NCBI GenBank assembly: GCA_025677835.1 | Contig: JAIXMR010000017.1 | Location: 232,968-296,967, forward strand | Direction: 5' to 3' | Source: Sporodiniella umbellata | Taxonomy: Eukaryota > Mucoromycota > Mucoromycetes > Mucorales > Rhizopodaceae | Length of the DNA stretch: 64,000 nucleotides | Shown: positions 1 through 11,460 of the stretch, piece by piece | Layout of the letters: every line of letters starts with the position of its first letter | Numbering within the stretch: the stretch's first letter is position 1 | Program-made: the position numbers and the translations under genes | Notes under the pieces: model-generated | The model's input: only the letters and a program-made list of their open reading frames with translations | What the model was told of the DNA's origin: nothing | Database searches by the model: none

Positions 1-810
1 TTTCCATATTACACTGAAAAGAACACGCACAAAAAAAAAAAAAAAAAAAAAAAAGAGCTTAGAAATAAGTAAAATAAAAAAATTAAATAAACGTTGAAAA
101 CTGCTGCGGTTATGGTGTCTAGCCCTTTTTAAACCAGAACACAAAGTAGAATTTCAAATGACTTTTTCCTGACGACAATAGATGGTTAATATTAATAAAA
201 ATGAAGATCCATAAACACACACATATTCATACATAGAAACATAAAACAAACAAACAATAAAGAAACATATATGTATATATATAGTGTATGCTATGCAATC
301 CTTCCCCCTCCCTTTCTTTTTCTTTTTCATACAATACTACAGAAACAGAACGCGTATTTCCCCCCCCCCTTGAGAAACTTTCCCTAAATTACTTTTTTTT
401 CTACTCCTTGCTTTATTCCCCTTTTATGTAGGTACTCTTGGAAAGTGCTTTATTGTTAAAACAATCTGAAAAGGCATTGGTAGATTTTGTATTCTAAACA
501 TGTAGTTTTATACTTGTATAAAGACGATCTGTATACAAAAGATTATACTTTAGATATAAAGTTTGAGTAGGATGGCGTATTCAAGTGTGAACCAACAGGT
601 CATAAATTGACAGCTTATTCTCTTGTTCTTGTACTAAGAAAAGGAGTTGCAGAAATAAAGCCCTCCCATACATTTATACATACAGAGAATAGGAGATTCT
701 TTTTTTTTTTTTTTTTGGAAAATATAAAAGCAAGGCGATCTTTACATTTTATTTTGCTTTTTTTTTATCACTTTATTTCTTTAGTAACAGTTAAAAAAAA
801 AAAAAAAAAG
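1..810. other. Intergenic, no gene seen
   Basis: There are A/T homopolymers (a run of about 22 A near position 33) and pyrimidine-rich stretches. The last 100 bases before the ATG at 811 contain T and A tracts typical of fungal core promoters and leaders here. The open frame that enters the next gene from about 607 has no ATG and reads through homopolymers, so I treat it as 5' UTR. Confidence 0.6.
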
Positions 811-1470
811 ATGCACGGTAAATTCGTTTCTTTAAGCTTGATTATCACTACATTAGCTGCCTCCATTTCTGCTCGTGCTTTACCTGAGCACTATGTTCAA
901 GAACGGTCCTTGCTAGATGGCTTGCTTTCTGGAGGTTCTGAAGGATCATCGAATGGCGGACTTCTTCGCCGTGATATTATTGAAAACTTGCCTTTAATAG
1001 GTGGTAACAGTGAGAAACAAGCATCGTCAGGTCTTCTTGGGAACTTGTTCAAGCGCACTATTGATGATGATGATTTTGAGGAAGGCGACCAGAAATATGA
1101 AGCAGACGAGGATGAAAACGAAGCAGATGAAGATGAAACTGACGATGTCTGGCCTGATGATTTAGGTTCTGCGGTTATGAAAGCTCGCGCTACTGATATT
1201 GGCGGCAATTTTCATGAAAATGTATATGAAGCTGACGAAAATGAATACGAAGCTGACGAAAACGAAGCCAGTGAGAGCCCTTATAATGAAATAAGTATTG
1301 CTAAACGTGACTTGGTTAGTGGTCTACCTGTAGTCGGCTCGTTGCTTGATGGATCAGGCACCCTAGTTCGTCGATCTCACAACTGGGACGTAAAAGAAAT
1401 GGATGGCGAAGAGGACGATAATGAAGAACACGATAGTGAGCAAAACGGCGACAACTACGATGAAGAGTAA
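811..1470 (+). CDS. Secreted acidic protein with Kex2-type dibasic sites, candidate peptide precursor
   Basis: This is a single exon encoding 219 residues. I chose the ATG at 811 because it directly follows an A-rich leader and begins a clear signal peptide (hydrophobic LSLIITTLAA, likely cleavage after SARA). The mature part is cut into blocks by dibasic pairs: LLRR-D, LFKR-T, IAKR-D and LVRR-S. Two released segments start alike, DIIENLPLIGG and DLVSGLPVVG, and short Gly/Leu-rich pieces (LLDGLL, GLLGNL, SLLDG) recur. The regions between are very acidic, with repeated EADENE/EADEDE units. Known biology: fungal Kex2 cuts after KR or RR in the late Golgi, and fungi make families of Kex2-processed secreted repeat proteins. 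Inference: the two similar segments are mature peptides and the acidic blocks are spacers. I recognise no conserved domain. The gene is convergent with the F-BAR gene, 181 bp between stop codons. Confidence 0.7.
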   Translation: MHGKFVSLSLIITTLAASISARALPEHYVQERSLLDGLLSGGSEGSSNGGLLRRDIIENLPLIGGNSEKQASSGLLGNLFKRTIDDDDFEEGDQKYEADEDENEADEDETDDVWPDDLGSAVMKARATDIGGNFHENVYEADENEYEADENEASESPYNEISIAKRDLVSGLPVVGSLLDGSGTLVRRSHNWDVKEMDGEEDDNEEHDSEQNGDNYDEE

Positions 1471-1651
1471 GGCGATGATAAACATCTGATAATGAAGTCT
1501 AGAGAAAAACAAGATCAAGAAAATTGCTTATAGACTTCAAAAAAAAAAAAACCCCCTTTTTATACACGTATAAATCGCCTATTATCTTTTTTTTTGTACG
1601 AAGAATCAATAAAACAACTTTTTTTTATTATTGTTATTAATAATCATAGTA

Positions 1652-3759
1652 TTAACTTGTAAAAAACAATCGAATACAATGGGGAGCAACAAACCCGCTT
1701 TCATTAGTAAACGCATTAGCGCACTGATCCCATTTGATCCCAAAATACCAATGTTGGCCGTCATCTACAATAGCTATCCTAGAACCTTTAGTGTACTGGA
1801 GCTCTCCCGGAAGACAACTAAGCCAATCCGTAATAGCAATGGCCCAGAAGAGAACCGGACGCTTGTTGGAAAAATTTAGCGGTGGACAGTATAGTTGTTT
1901 TTGGATAGATTCTTTTCTTTTCCTATTCATGGCTTCTTTTCTCGGCATTTGGTGTGGAAATAGCAGATGTTGTGCGTGATTCGTTTGAGGAAAAGATACC
2001 TGAGTTTCCTGGTTGAATATATCAATGGAATTTTTTTGTTTAGTAATATCAGAGCACGAGCGTCTTATGGTGTTTTTTGGGTAATACGCTACCCATTCTG
2101 AGCCGTTGCTAGCTGTATATCTAAACAAAATACATTAAGAGATTTTGATGTTAAAATTCAACTCTAAACACACACAGTCTTCCTCCTCCCCCTTCTTACG
2201 TGAATTCGTTTAGTTTTGTTTCTTTTAACGAAAAGGAGCGACTGGGTGCTTTTTTTGCTGGATGTCTCTCTATAAGAGAGAAAGAGCGACTGGGAATATT
2301 TTTTGGTCGCTGCAACTCTATGGACGGTAAAGACAAAACTGATATATCTTTAGGTTGATGCCTTTCAGTAAGGGAAAAAGAACGGCTAAGTATATTTTTT
2401 GGCTGTTGTTTTTCTGTAAGAGAGAACGAACGCTTTGGGAAGTGTCTTTGGGGTGTCTTTGGTATTGTACGCATAGAGAAATTAGATTTAGACAGGTCTT
2501 TAACGTTAGGTTTTTCCTCTTTTGATTTTACACCTGCATCGGCAATTGTATAGAGTTTGCGATTTACCGGTGGAGTAGCAAAGAAATCCACAAACCTTTC
2601 AGGCTCTGGTATTTTACACCCAGTGCCTTGTTCCTCAATAAAATCTTGTAATTCACTTTCTGCGCTATATTGATTTAAGGCTGCTCGAAATGTTTCAAAA
2701 GACTTCAAAAGTAAGAGGAAGGGAAACCAAAACAGGTGTGTCGCTCTGTGTTTATGGTACTTACTGTTGAATTTAAGTGGAAATGCAAAGACAGAATGTC
2801 TATATATTTTGAAAAGCTCTGGTGAATATATTCAAGTCGACTTTTCTCCATTTCTTGATAAACCTAGCGTTGGTCAGTTAGTATTTTTTTTTTTTGGCTG
2901 AAAGTTCAGCATTTACATCGCATGTTGATTTCCAATTTTCGTTCCATTGATCGGTTGCCTCTGCTAGCTTAAAACTAGCAATCCTATATTCTTGCTCTGA
3001 ATACGTAAAAAGTTAAATCCTGAGATTGGCTATGCTACTGTTTACCAGAAGTTTTAATGTCTTGCTGAGCTTTCTTAATCTTTTGCTTCAATTTATCCGC
3101 CTCACGCCCAATTGCTTGCGAAGCTTGAAGTGTACCCAACTTCATACAATCCAGTTGGTACTTTTTTTTCGATTTTGTAAGATAAACGTCACTAGAGACT
3201 TTGTATCGGTGACTTTTCTCTGCACTTGTATGTGTAAGCTTTCGTTGATCCTTTTGTATCAAGACAAAAGCATCCAAATCTTCTAGTTGATCTTTAATTT
3301 GGTGTGACAAGTCAAAGTGTGTTTGTGCGTATGCTTCCGATTCTTTGCGCATTAAAGTTAATAATACAGAAGGACTTTGTCAAGACGGCCAAAAAAAAAA
3401 AAAAAGAAAATATGTTATACTGTTTCTCCTTGTCTTTTTTTTTTTTGGAGTGACCACCAACCTGCTTTCCTCATGACTCGCCTTGGCATGTTTCATTAGT
3501 TTGCGACCAAACTCTTCATGAAGTGAAGCTCTGAGCAATTGTATTTAGTCTTATCATCTGCTTTCTCTTGTAAAAAATCCCTTTTTTAAACAATTACTTT
3601 GAACTGTAGAACGTTTTTATCTCATCAAAAATCTTTTTGTTGCCAGTCATTTTAGCCGTTAAGACTTGAAAACCCTCATCATTCATTCCCTATCAAAGTA
3701 TAAGGCATACGGTTTTTGATATTTCAATAAATTACCCAGAAATTGTTTGAAAACATCAT
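1652..3759 (-). CDS. F-BAR and SH3 cytokinesis protein (Cdc15/Imp2-like)
   Basis: Exons (minus strand): 3759-3736, 3689-3598, 3530-3462, 3374-3046, 2996-2917, 2863-2765, 2702-2200, 2120-1652; 554 residues, all phases consistent. The N-terminus NNFWG and RASLHEEFGRKL-like segment KASLHEEFGRKLMKHAK, then QLEDLDAF, EATDQWNENWKSTCD, VYQEMEKSRLEYI and GTGCKIPEPERFVDF, give a classic F-BAR domain over about residues 1-255. Residues 322-401 are five 16-residue repeats, mostly beginning RSFSL. A divergent SH3 domain closes the protein (about 488-549: ELQYTKGSRIAIVDDG, HWYFG, GFVAPHCIRL). F-BAR proteins of this class bind curved plasma membrane and scaffold the actomyosin contractile ring. The linker repeats look like phosphorylation sites (R-x-x-S). 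The gene is divergent from SMC4. Less certain: the first 24-nt exon, though it supplies the conserved NNFW motif. Confidence 0.88.
2200..2432 (-). repeat. 48-bp tandem coding repeat (16-residue RSFSL units)
   Basis: Within the F-BAR gene linker, a 16-codon unit runs five times: RSFSLTEKQQPKNILS, RSFSLTERHQPKDISV, a degenerate LSLPSIELQRPKNIPS, RSFSLIERHPAKKAPS, and a last unit starting RSFSLKE that runs into the intron. The period is exact at the protein level although bases have diverged, so selection on the protein is likely. Four units carry the core R-S-F-S-L. Confidence 0.85.
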
Positions 3760-3989
3760 TTTCAAAGTTAAGTTTTTTTAAGAAAAAAACAAAAAACAAA
3801 ACAAAATAGAAACTAAGAAAATAAAGAAGGACAAGATAGGCACTCTTTTTTACTCTTTTGTCTTTTAAAGAATCTTATCAAAGCATCCCCAAAAAGGCAA
3901 CGTGAGGAACATATACCGTAACACGTGACTATCGCGACTCTAAACTATTTTTTTTTTTTTTTTCTTTGTTTGTTTCTATTGATCAAAAT
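3760..3989. promoter_or_regulatory. Divergent promoter shared by F-BAR gene and SMC4
   Basis: Only 230 bp separate the two start codons. The stretch holds an E-box core CACGTG inside ACACGTGAC (about 3920), the nearby sequence TCGCGAC, an A-rich tract toward the F-BAR side with AAACAAAACAAAA (loosely forkhead-like), and a T-run next to the SMC4 ATG. No experimentally known site can be assigned from sequence alone. Confidence 0.5.
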
Positions 3990-6900
3990 ATGAAATCTCC
4001 ACCTTCAAAAAAAACTAGGCTTTCTCAAGACGAACCCAACACATCTTTAGATTCGCCCTTGGAGACACCTTTGGAGAAGACTGTACCTACCACAAATGAG
4101 AGCAATCATACAACGTTTGAGACAAATTCCGAAATGACTCAACCGCGACTTGTTATTAAAAAAATGGTGCTAAACAATTTTAAATCATACGCTGGAAGAC
4201 AAGTGATTGGACCTTTTCATAAGGTACTTTACTGAAAAAAAAGGAAAATACTATAGATATATTGATCTTTTTGCATGTATAGTCATTCAGTGCCAGTAAG
4301 AACAGAGGCATTTTTTTTTAAAAAAAAAAAGCGTCAGACAAATAACTTTTTTTTATAGTTGTTGGGCCTAACGGATCGGGCAAAAGTAACGTCATTGATG
4401 CTCTTTTATTTGTATTTGGATACAGAGCCAACAAAATGCGTCAAGGAAAACTCTCAGAACTCATTCACAATTCAGCTCAACATCCGGACTGTCAAACGTG
4501 TTCTGTCGAAATTCATTTCCACGAAATAATTGATAAAGGCCCTAACGAATGCAGCATAGTTCCCGGTTCCGAACTTGTAGTTTCTCGTCAAGCCAATCGT
4601 AGTAACACTAGTAAATACTATCTCAACAGTCAAACGAGCAACTTCACCGAGGTCACTCAATTATTGCGAGCGCGCGGTATTGATCTGGACCATAAACGCT
4701 TTTTGATTCTTCAGGGCGAAGTGGAATCTATCGCACTGATGAAACCTAAAGCCAAAGACAACAGCGACGATGGTCTACTAGAATATTTAGAGGACATTAT
4801 CGGTACATCTCGATTTAAGGCTTCAATCGAAGAAGCAGGTGTACATCTAGAATCGCTAAACGAGCTGCGTGGTGAAAAGCTAGGGAGAGTCAAGTACGTT
4901 AGTAAAGAAATGGAAAGTATGGAAGAAAAAAAGGCCGAAGCTGAAAACTACTTGGAGAACGAAAACGAGTTGGCTCAAAGAAAAAACGAGCTGTATCAAA
5001 TTTATCTTTACGAAACCAAGCAAAACGTTCAAGTGGCCACCCAAGCCATTGATGAATTGCAAGAAAAGATAAAAGAGGAAACAGATAAATATGAATCGTT
5101 GGAGCTAGAGAAAATAACTTTGAATGGCACATATCAAAAAGCTGTGAGCGTGTACAACGAAATGGAAAAAGAAAGCGAAAAAATAACCAAGCAACAAGCC
5201 AAGTTAGAAAGAGAAGAAGTACAACTTCGCGAGAGGAAAGAACATTTGATAAACAAACAAGAAAAAGGAAAGACGTCCTTGAAAACAGACAACGATGCAT
5301 GCTTAGCAGCTCAAGATGCAATCCACGAAAATACCAGTCAGTTAGCAGAGCACAAAGAGGAGATTGCCAAACTTGAAAAACAGTTTAAAGTAGAAGAAAT
5401 TAAACTGGAGGAGATTAGCAAAGAGCTTAAAGGAAAAACAGACAGCTATCTTGCCCAAATTGAACAACACCAAAAAGAATTGGCACCTTGGACTGAAAAA
5501 ATTAACGAGAAACAAAAAACAATTGACGTCAAAAAATCCGAAAGCGAAATTCTTGCTGAACAAATTACATCTGGAACTAGAGCAGTTGAAGAAGCAGAAG
5601 AGCAGGTGAAAAAAATACAGAAAATGACCAAAGACAAACAGAAGGAATTGGACGAACTTCCCAGAAAAATCAAGGAGACACACACTGAAATCAAAGAATT
5701 GGAGAGCTATCTCGATGAATTAGTTAACAATGATGCCAATCATCGGTTCAAGCTTAGTGCTGCGCGTCAAAAAGCTGAAGAAGCCCTACTATCGCTTCAA
5801 AACTCTCAAAACAGAGGCAAGGTTTTGAGCAGTATTTTACGTATGCGCGATTCAGGGCGCATTAACGGAATTTACGATCGATTGGGTAGCTTGGGTGTCA
5901 TTGACGATAAGTACGATGTAGCTATTTCTACAGCGTGCCCAGCTCTCGATAATATTGTGGTTGAAACTGTTGAAGCCGCTCAAGAGTGTATTCAGTACCT
6001 GAGAAAAAACAACTTGGGTCGCGCTGTTTTCACAGTGTTAAAACAACTCCGACACCAAAAGTTAGACAGAATAAGAACCCCTCAAGATGTTCCTCGTTTA
6101 TTCGATTTAATTGAGCCCAAGGACGAGAAGTTTTCTCCTGCTTTCTATAGTGTCTTGCAAGACACGCTAGTGGCTGAGGACTTGAGACAAGCAAACAATA
6201 TCGCTTATGGAGAAAAGCGATGGAGGGTTGTCACGATGGATGGTAAGCTGATTGAAAAGTCTGGTGCAATGACTGGTGGTGGCAACAAACAACTTCGGGG
6301 CGCTATGAGTTCAGTATTCAGAAACGAGGGTGCCAGTGCAGAAACAGTAGCTGAGTTAGAGAGAGAGCGTGACGACCTTGAAAAAAACTTTAAGGACGTT
6401 TCAGAAGAAAAGAGAGCCACAGAGTTGGGCTTGAAAAGAAAGAAAGATTTTCTGCCTCGTCTTGAGCTTTCTTCTGAAAAGCTGCAAATGGATTTAAGAA
6501 GCTTGGTAACACAACTAGAAGATGAGAACGCACGTATAGAGGAATTGAGGTAAGAACAAGCAAACCAATTATACCCTGTTATCTTATTTTTTCTATATAA
6601 AAGAAAACAAGTTGAACCAAGGCCTGCCGATCTCAAACGTCAGGCTGAAATTGAGCAAGAAGTGGAAAAAATTGAAGGAGAGATTAGTGAGCTTCGAAAA
6701 AAAACAGCTACTATTGAAAAAACGATTGCATCTTTACACGAGCAAATTATGGATGTGGGTGGTTCAGAACTAAGACAGCAAAAAACATGTGTAAATGATA
6801 TTCGCAAACGTATTGATCAGCTTAACGATCGCGTTATTAAAAACACTGTTGCCAAGTCAAAAGCTGAAAAAGACTTGATTAAATTGGAAGCCTCTATTCG

Positions 6901-8152
6901 AAAATACGAAAAAGAAGCGGAAATTTTCAAATCAAAGTTAAAGGAGCTAGAAAAGGAAGTTGACGAGCTCTCAGAAGATATTGCCAAAGTGAATAAACAA
7001 ATGGAAGAAACAGACAAAGTAAGCAAAACAGAGTTTGGAATTTCTCTTATACTCTTTTGTAGCTTATAAACGAAAAGAAAGACGAGATGAAAGAGTTGAA
7101 AAAACAGGTGGATGAAAAGACAGAAACCATCAACAAACTCCGTAAATCTGAGATGGACATTAGAAACAAGTTGGAGGATTACAGGAGAACGCTTTTAGAT
7201 AATCAAAAAAAGGCAGAACATTGGGACGACCAACGATCTAAACTATCTCTTCAGCAAATTTCAGGAGAAGAAACGGAAGAACAGCTAACACTTCCTATAT
7301 TGGAGGGCGAAAAGCTTCAAGAGTTGGCTAAATCCAAACAGTCTATAAAAATGATTATTGCTGAAATTGAAGCTTTTGTAGAAAGTGCTAAACCGAACCT
7401 TTCTGTTTTAGATGAGTACAGACGCCGTCTTGCTGAGTACAATGAACGCAAAAAAGATCTGGATATCGTGACTGGCGAAAGGGACAAGATCAAGAAAAAA
7501 GCTGATGACTTACGTAGTGCTCGACTTGATGAGTTTATGAAAGGCTTCAATATTATCTCTCAAAAGCTGAAAGAAATGTATCAGGTAAAAGAGGTTTTAA
7601 AAACAAGACAGATGAACAAATGCTTAGTCTAAAAATACTTAGATGATTACCATGGGTGGTAACGCAGAACTCGAATTGGTGGACAGTTTAGACCCGTTTT
7701 CAGAAGGCATTGTGTTTAGTGTAATGCCCCCTAAAAAAAGCTGGAAAAACATTTCTAATTTGTCAGGTGGTGAAAAGGTAGTCTACAACAATTGTACCCA
7801 GACCAAAACCTGTACTTATATATGTACATAGACACTCAGTTCTCTTTCACTTGTGTTTGCCCTACATCATTTTAAGCCTACGCCGTTGTATGTGATGGAC
7901 GAAATTGACGCAGCTTTGGATTTCCGTAATGTGTCGATTGTAGCTAACTACATTGCTGAGCGTACAAAAAATGCTCAGTTTGTGATCATTAGTTTAAGAA
8001 ACAACATGTTTGAGTTGGCCGATAGACTGGTTGGTATTTACAAAACCAGCAACTGTACAAAAAGTATGGCTATTAACCCTAATACAATTGCTGCCCAAAA
8101 CCTCATACCCACTAATCCCGGTTCATCTAAACGAACGGTGTCTATAAAATAA
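3990..8152 (+). CDS. SMC4: Condensin ATPase subunit SMC4
   Basis: Exons: 3990-4223, 4283-4295 (13 nt), 4359-6549, 6604-7018, 7063-7584, 7643-7777, 7832-8152; 1276 residues. The head begins LVIKKMVLNNFKSYAGRQVIG, which is the SMC4 start. Walker A is VGPNGSGKSN (about 88-97), split by introns; FGYRANKMRQGKLSELI follows, typical of SMC4. Long coiled coils flank a hinge (about 570-725, with RINGIYDRLGSLGVID and the GAMTGGGNK segment). The C-terminal head has the signature NLSGGEK and Walker B LYVMDEIDAALD. SMC4 pairs with SMC2 in condensin, which compacts and segregates mitotic chromosomes in the nucleus. Length is as in other fungi (S. pombe Cut3 1324). The N-terminus is Ser/Thr/Pro-rich (SPLETPLEKTVP), as expected for a Cdk-regulated tail. 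Convergent with the ZIP gene, 64 bp between stops. Confidence 0.96.
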
Positions 8153-8216
8153 TCTTGTGTAAATAAATAAAGAAGAAAAGGGATATTTTATTTTATATAT
8201 GTATATAGTGGCATTA

Positions 8217-9464
8217 TTAAGCCCAAGTACCAAGTACAGCCATCAAGGCAGCACCAAGGTACATACAGACGAAACAGAATACTTTTCTAGACAAACTAGA
8301 TTTACGAAAACCAACGTTGTGATTGATTTCGATACTCATTAAAGAAACATAAGCGCTATAGAGAAGAATACCAGCGGATAAAGAATCTAGAATAGCCTGA
8401 GCCAAAATATTTGCACCAGGGTTGAGACTTGAGTGTACACCAACACCAATTGCCACACCAATTGGAGTAGTACAAACAAACATGAGACCCATTAAAACAG
8501 GCTTTTTCCAACTCTTACAGTTAAGATCGTTAATACGTGTACCAAGGGCAATACCTTCGAAAAACTGTAAAGAGCGTTATTCTTTTTGTTCTTTAGTAAT
8601 GTGTCAAAAATATTTACCTGGTGGAACACTAAAGCAATAAACAAAGTAGTAAACTCATTGTTATCGGATGTACCCAAAGTAAGGCCAATGATAATGGAGT
8701 GCATCAGAATACCAAACTCAAGGACAAACGTTCCAATGTTACGGATAGACTGCTCTGTTTCTAGGAAGCCGGCAGAATGAACATGACCGTCTTGATGAAT
8801 ACCGTTATGATCGTGTTCATGAATCTCGAGATCTTTTGCAGATTCTTTTGAGGGTTCAACTTTTTCGTTTTGGTTTTTCTTTGCTAGGTTGTCCAAGTGC
8901 GTCAAAGCAGCTAATTCAACGATTTGTAAAGCAAAAGAGGCTAACAGACAAAAGACTCCACCAAAAGCATGGTATGAATGCCAACCTTCACCAATGCAAT
9001 CACTGTCAAAACGCTCAAGCGCTTCTGGTAGCATATGAATAAAAGCTGTAGCAATAATGACGCCAGTACCAAAGAACTTTCCGGAAGTTAAGACCCAGTC
9101 TCTGACAGAGCCTTCTTGGTGAGGGCGGATACGGTGAAGAAGAATAGGGGCAAATATGCCCAAAGCAGATGTAGCTAGAATAACAAAGAGAGCTACAATT
9201 CTCATAGGCAAATGATAATCTTGACCGGCAAGAGCCTCACAAGACCCATGAGCGTGACCATGGCCATGCTCGCTTGCAACTTCGGGCGCTTCGTGGTTAT
9301 GGCCTTCTTCGTGTTCGTGGTCATGAACTAAAAAAAAGAAAAAAGCTTAGAACGATATTCACGAAATAAGATAACCTTGATATTTCACACTACCTTCTTG
9401 ACAATAAGTCAAGCTTATCAAAAGCATAGAAATTAAAATTGAACAACACCCCTTCAATGCCATT
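8217..9464 (-). CDS. ZIP family zinc/iron transporter (Zrt1-like), frame broken in exon 1
   Basis: Exons: about 9464-9394, 9327-8618, 8564-8217. Exon 2 starts with a His-rich lumenal/extracellular stretch (HDHEHEEGHNHE, EHGHGHAHG), then TM1 MRIVALFVILATSALGIFAP. The metal-path helices are HMLPEAL, MHSIIIGLTLG and ALVFHQFFEGIALG, the last spanning the second splice; TM8 ends in GTWA. Fungal ZIPs import Zn2+ or Fe2+ at the plasma membrane. Exon 1 encodes a plausible signal peptide in two pieces: ATG at 9464 gives MALKGCCSILISML, then after a T5 run the other frame continues FLISLTYCQEG, which joins correctly to exon 2. Exon 1 is 71 nt where 70 is needed. This may be a sequencing error, a true frameshift, or a missed upstream start. 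The rest of the gene is intact. Confidence 0.85.
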
Positions 9465-10649
9465 CTTTGTTTGTTTGGATATCTAAGGAGAAAATCGAAT
9501 AAAAGAAAAAGACAAAACAATACATCAAAAAAAAAAATTCTCCATTCGGGTTTATATAGGAGCTTTCAGTGTTTATTTCTTATTTGACAGAATTCTATCA
9601 AAAATCGAATAGATTTGTTTCTAGCGGATCCAGCCAATAATATCAAAAAATTTCTGCTTTTTAGCTTCCTTTCTTTCTAAATTTTTGAAGGGTACACAAA
9701 TAAAACGATACTCTTGTGTCTATCGAAAACGGAAAAATACGTTCTTGTATACGAACAAGTGGAAAGTTGAGCACATAGACACTGTGCTCACAATTTATGG
9801 AACAAAGTCAAACCTACCGTTTCCTGTAACGACGGATTGATGTTACACATTACCCGGTAAAAAGACGAATAGGCTATCCGAACCTTGGATTCAGCAAAAA
9901 TTTTTGTTTATATATTTTTGATCTGTTTACTTCGTGCAACTGTTTCAGATAAAGTGGTGTTTTTGTTATGGTTTGCAGTTACACACATTTTAAGGTGACA
10001 TCAGCAAAAGTCAAAACTCGGATGCTGTATTTTTCTGTAACTAAGAGACGCTCTCAGAGCAAATAAGAGAAAACTATTGGACAAAACGAGTGAAAAACTC
10101 AAACCAGTGAAAAGAAAATTGAATCATAAAATAAGAGAAAAAAGCGTGGATACTGACTATGACATGAGTGAGATCCCTCTGCTCGGCAACAATGGTGAGA
10201 CCACATGCGAGATTATTGTGAGTGCGATATCGATGATAAAAAAAAAGGGGTAGAACAATATCACTGCATCATACATAGAGATATATGAAGATGCAATGAT
10301 AGAACCAAAGGAAGACCACGGGATAATGAGTTTAACAGTAGTTCAGAAGAGGAAAAAAACAAGTCTACCCATATCTTAAACGAAAAGAGAAACAAATCTG
10401 AATGAAGAGAGACCTTTTATGGATCAGCCTGAAAAAGACGAACAAACACTCAATGGGATGTCAATAAGTCTACCGCCTTACTAGTTGAATAGATTCCCAT
10501 AAAAGAAGTAACTCTGAAAACAGGAATAAACGAAAAACCAGCGTACCACTTTGAATTGAAATAGCAGAAAAGCGCCTCAACAAAAAAACAATAAGGAAAA
10601 TAGGAACTGTCTCAGAGATCTACGAGAAGCACTCAAAGTTCGTCGTTGG

Positions 10650-11460
10650 TACTATTTACAGTCAATTGACTATAACTATTGCTGGAATATAAGAGCTGTT
10701 GTTCAAATGGTTTTCTGATCTCTCTGTAAACCTATCTGCAGTATAAAGACACCTGAAGATCAGCTACATACTATCTACGAAAAAATCGGAAAGGGTTTAG
10801 GCTGCAGACAAAGAAAGAATATCATCCCTAAATGGCCAGCCGATAAAGAGATGAAATTCGAGAACAACTACATACATTTGGAAGAAGCTAGATTCAAACA
10901 TTATCTGAAACGCACTCGCAGCTAGCCCAAGAAGGGAACGTTTATAAAGATAAGTGCTCCTACCTCAAAAGGCACCACAATAGATATCACTAGTTCCATC
11001 TTAAGTGCCGACATTGTTGGCATCTCTTTGAGAGTCAATAGTAGTTACAGGAGCTAAAAAGAGAAGAGTAGATAACAGGATTATTAAAGCAACAGCCAAA
11101 TTTGGAACAAGATCTGAGTATTAGTTATATTGCCTGAATAACGTAATAGATGTTTCTGACATAAACAACATGAAGGGCTTTTATTTAGTAGTGGACAATG
11201 CTCCCATACATAAGCCTGATGCATAAGAAACTCTATGGAGATCAGAGTCTACAAATGTGCACATCTTTAGTTATAATCTCCATTTACAATTCCAAATGAA
11301 CCATTATGGTCTAAGGTAAAACGTGGTGCTAAAAGAAAGCGTTCTAAAACTGGGAAGATACTCGTACCTAGAACCATAGGCGTCTGCTTTAAGGTAGCCA
11401 GAAAAAATGACCAGAACTGGATTTATTGTTCCCTCATATTTCTTTAAAGATACTTAGTCT
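10650..11460 (+). pseudogene. Degenerate IS630/Tc1-type DDE transposase
   Basis: Translating the three frames in turn recovers a collinear transposase scattered over several frames and broken by stops. In order: an Arg/Lys-rich N-terminal half; IHLEEARFKHYLKRTR, which matches the usual DEAGF first catalytic block with Asp changed to Glu; ISAPTSKGTTIDITSSI; MKGFYLVVDNAPIHK, the second catalytic block, Asp intact at about 11194; and IPNEPLWSKVKRGAKRKR, the NP-E-x-W block, Glu near 11300. Order and spacing are those of DDE superfamily endonucleases of fungal Tc1/mariner/IS630-like elements. Many stops and frameshifts mean it is long dead. I could not find terminal inverted repeats, so the ends are approximate; Lys/Glu-rich sequence from about 10.12 kb may be its 5' part. 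Confidence 0.8.

Noticed and set aside
607..810. N-terminal extension of the peptide-precursor protein
   Set aside because: No ATG; it includes homopolymer-encoded Phe and Lys runs and would bury the signal peptide.
897..1208. Antisense open frame of 103 codons (Ser-rich) inside the peptide-precursor gene
   Set aside because: It is the complement of the acidic repeats; Ser/Pro runs are an artefact of GAA/GAT codons read in reverse.
4899..5694. Long Phe/Leu-rich antisense frames under SMC4
   Set aside because: They mirror Lys/Glu codons of the coiled coil and have no independent start, splice or domain.
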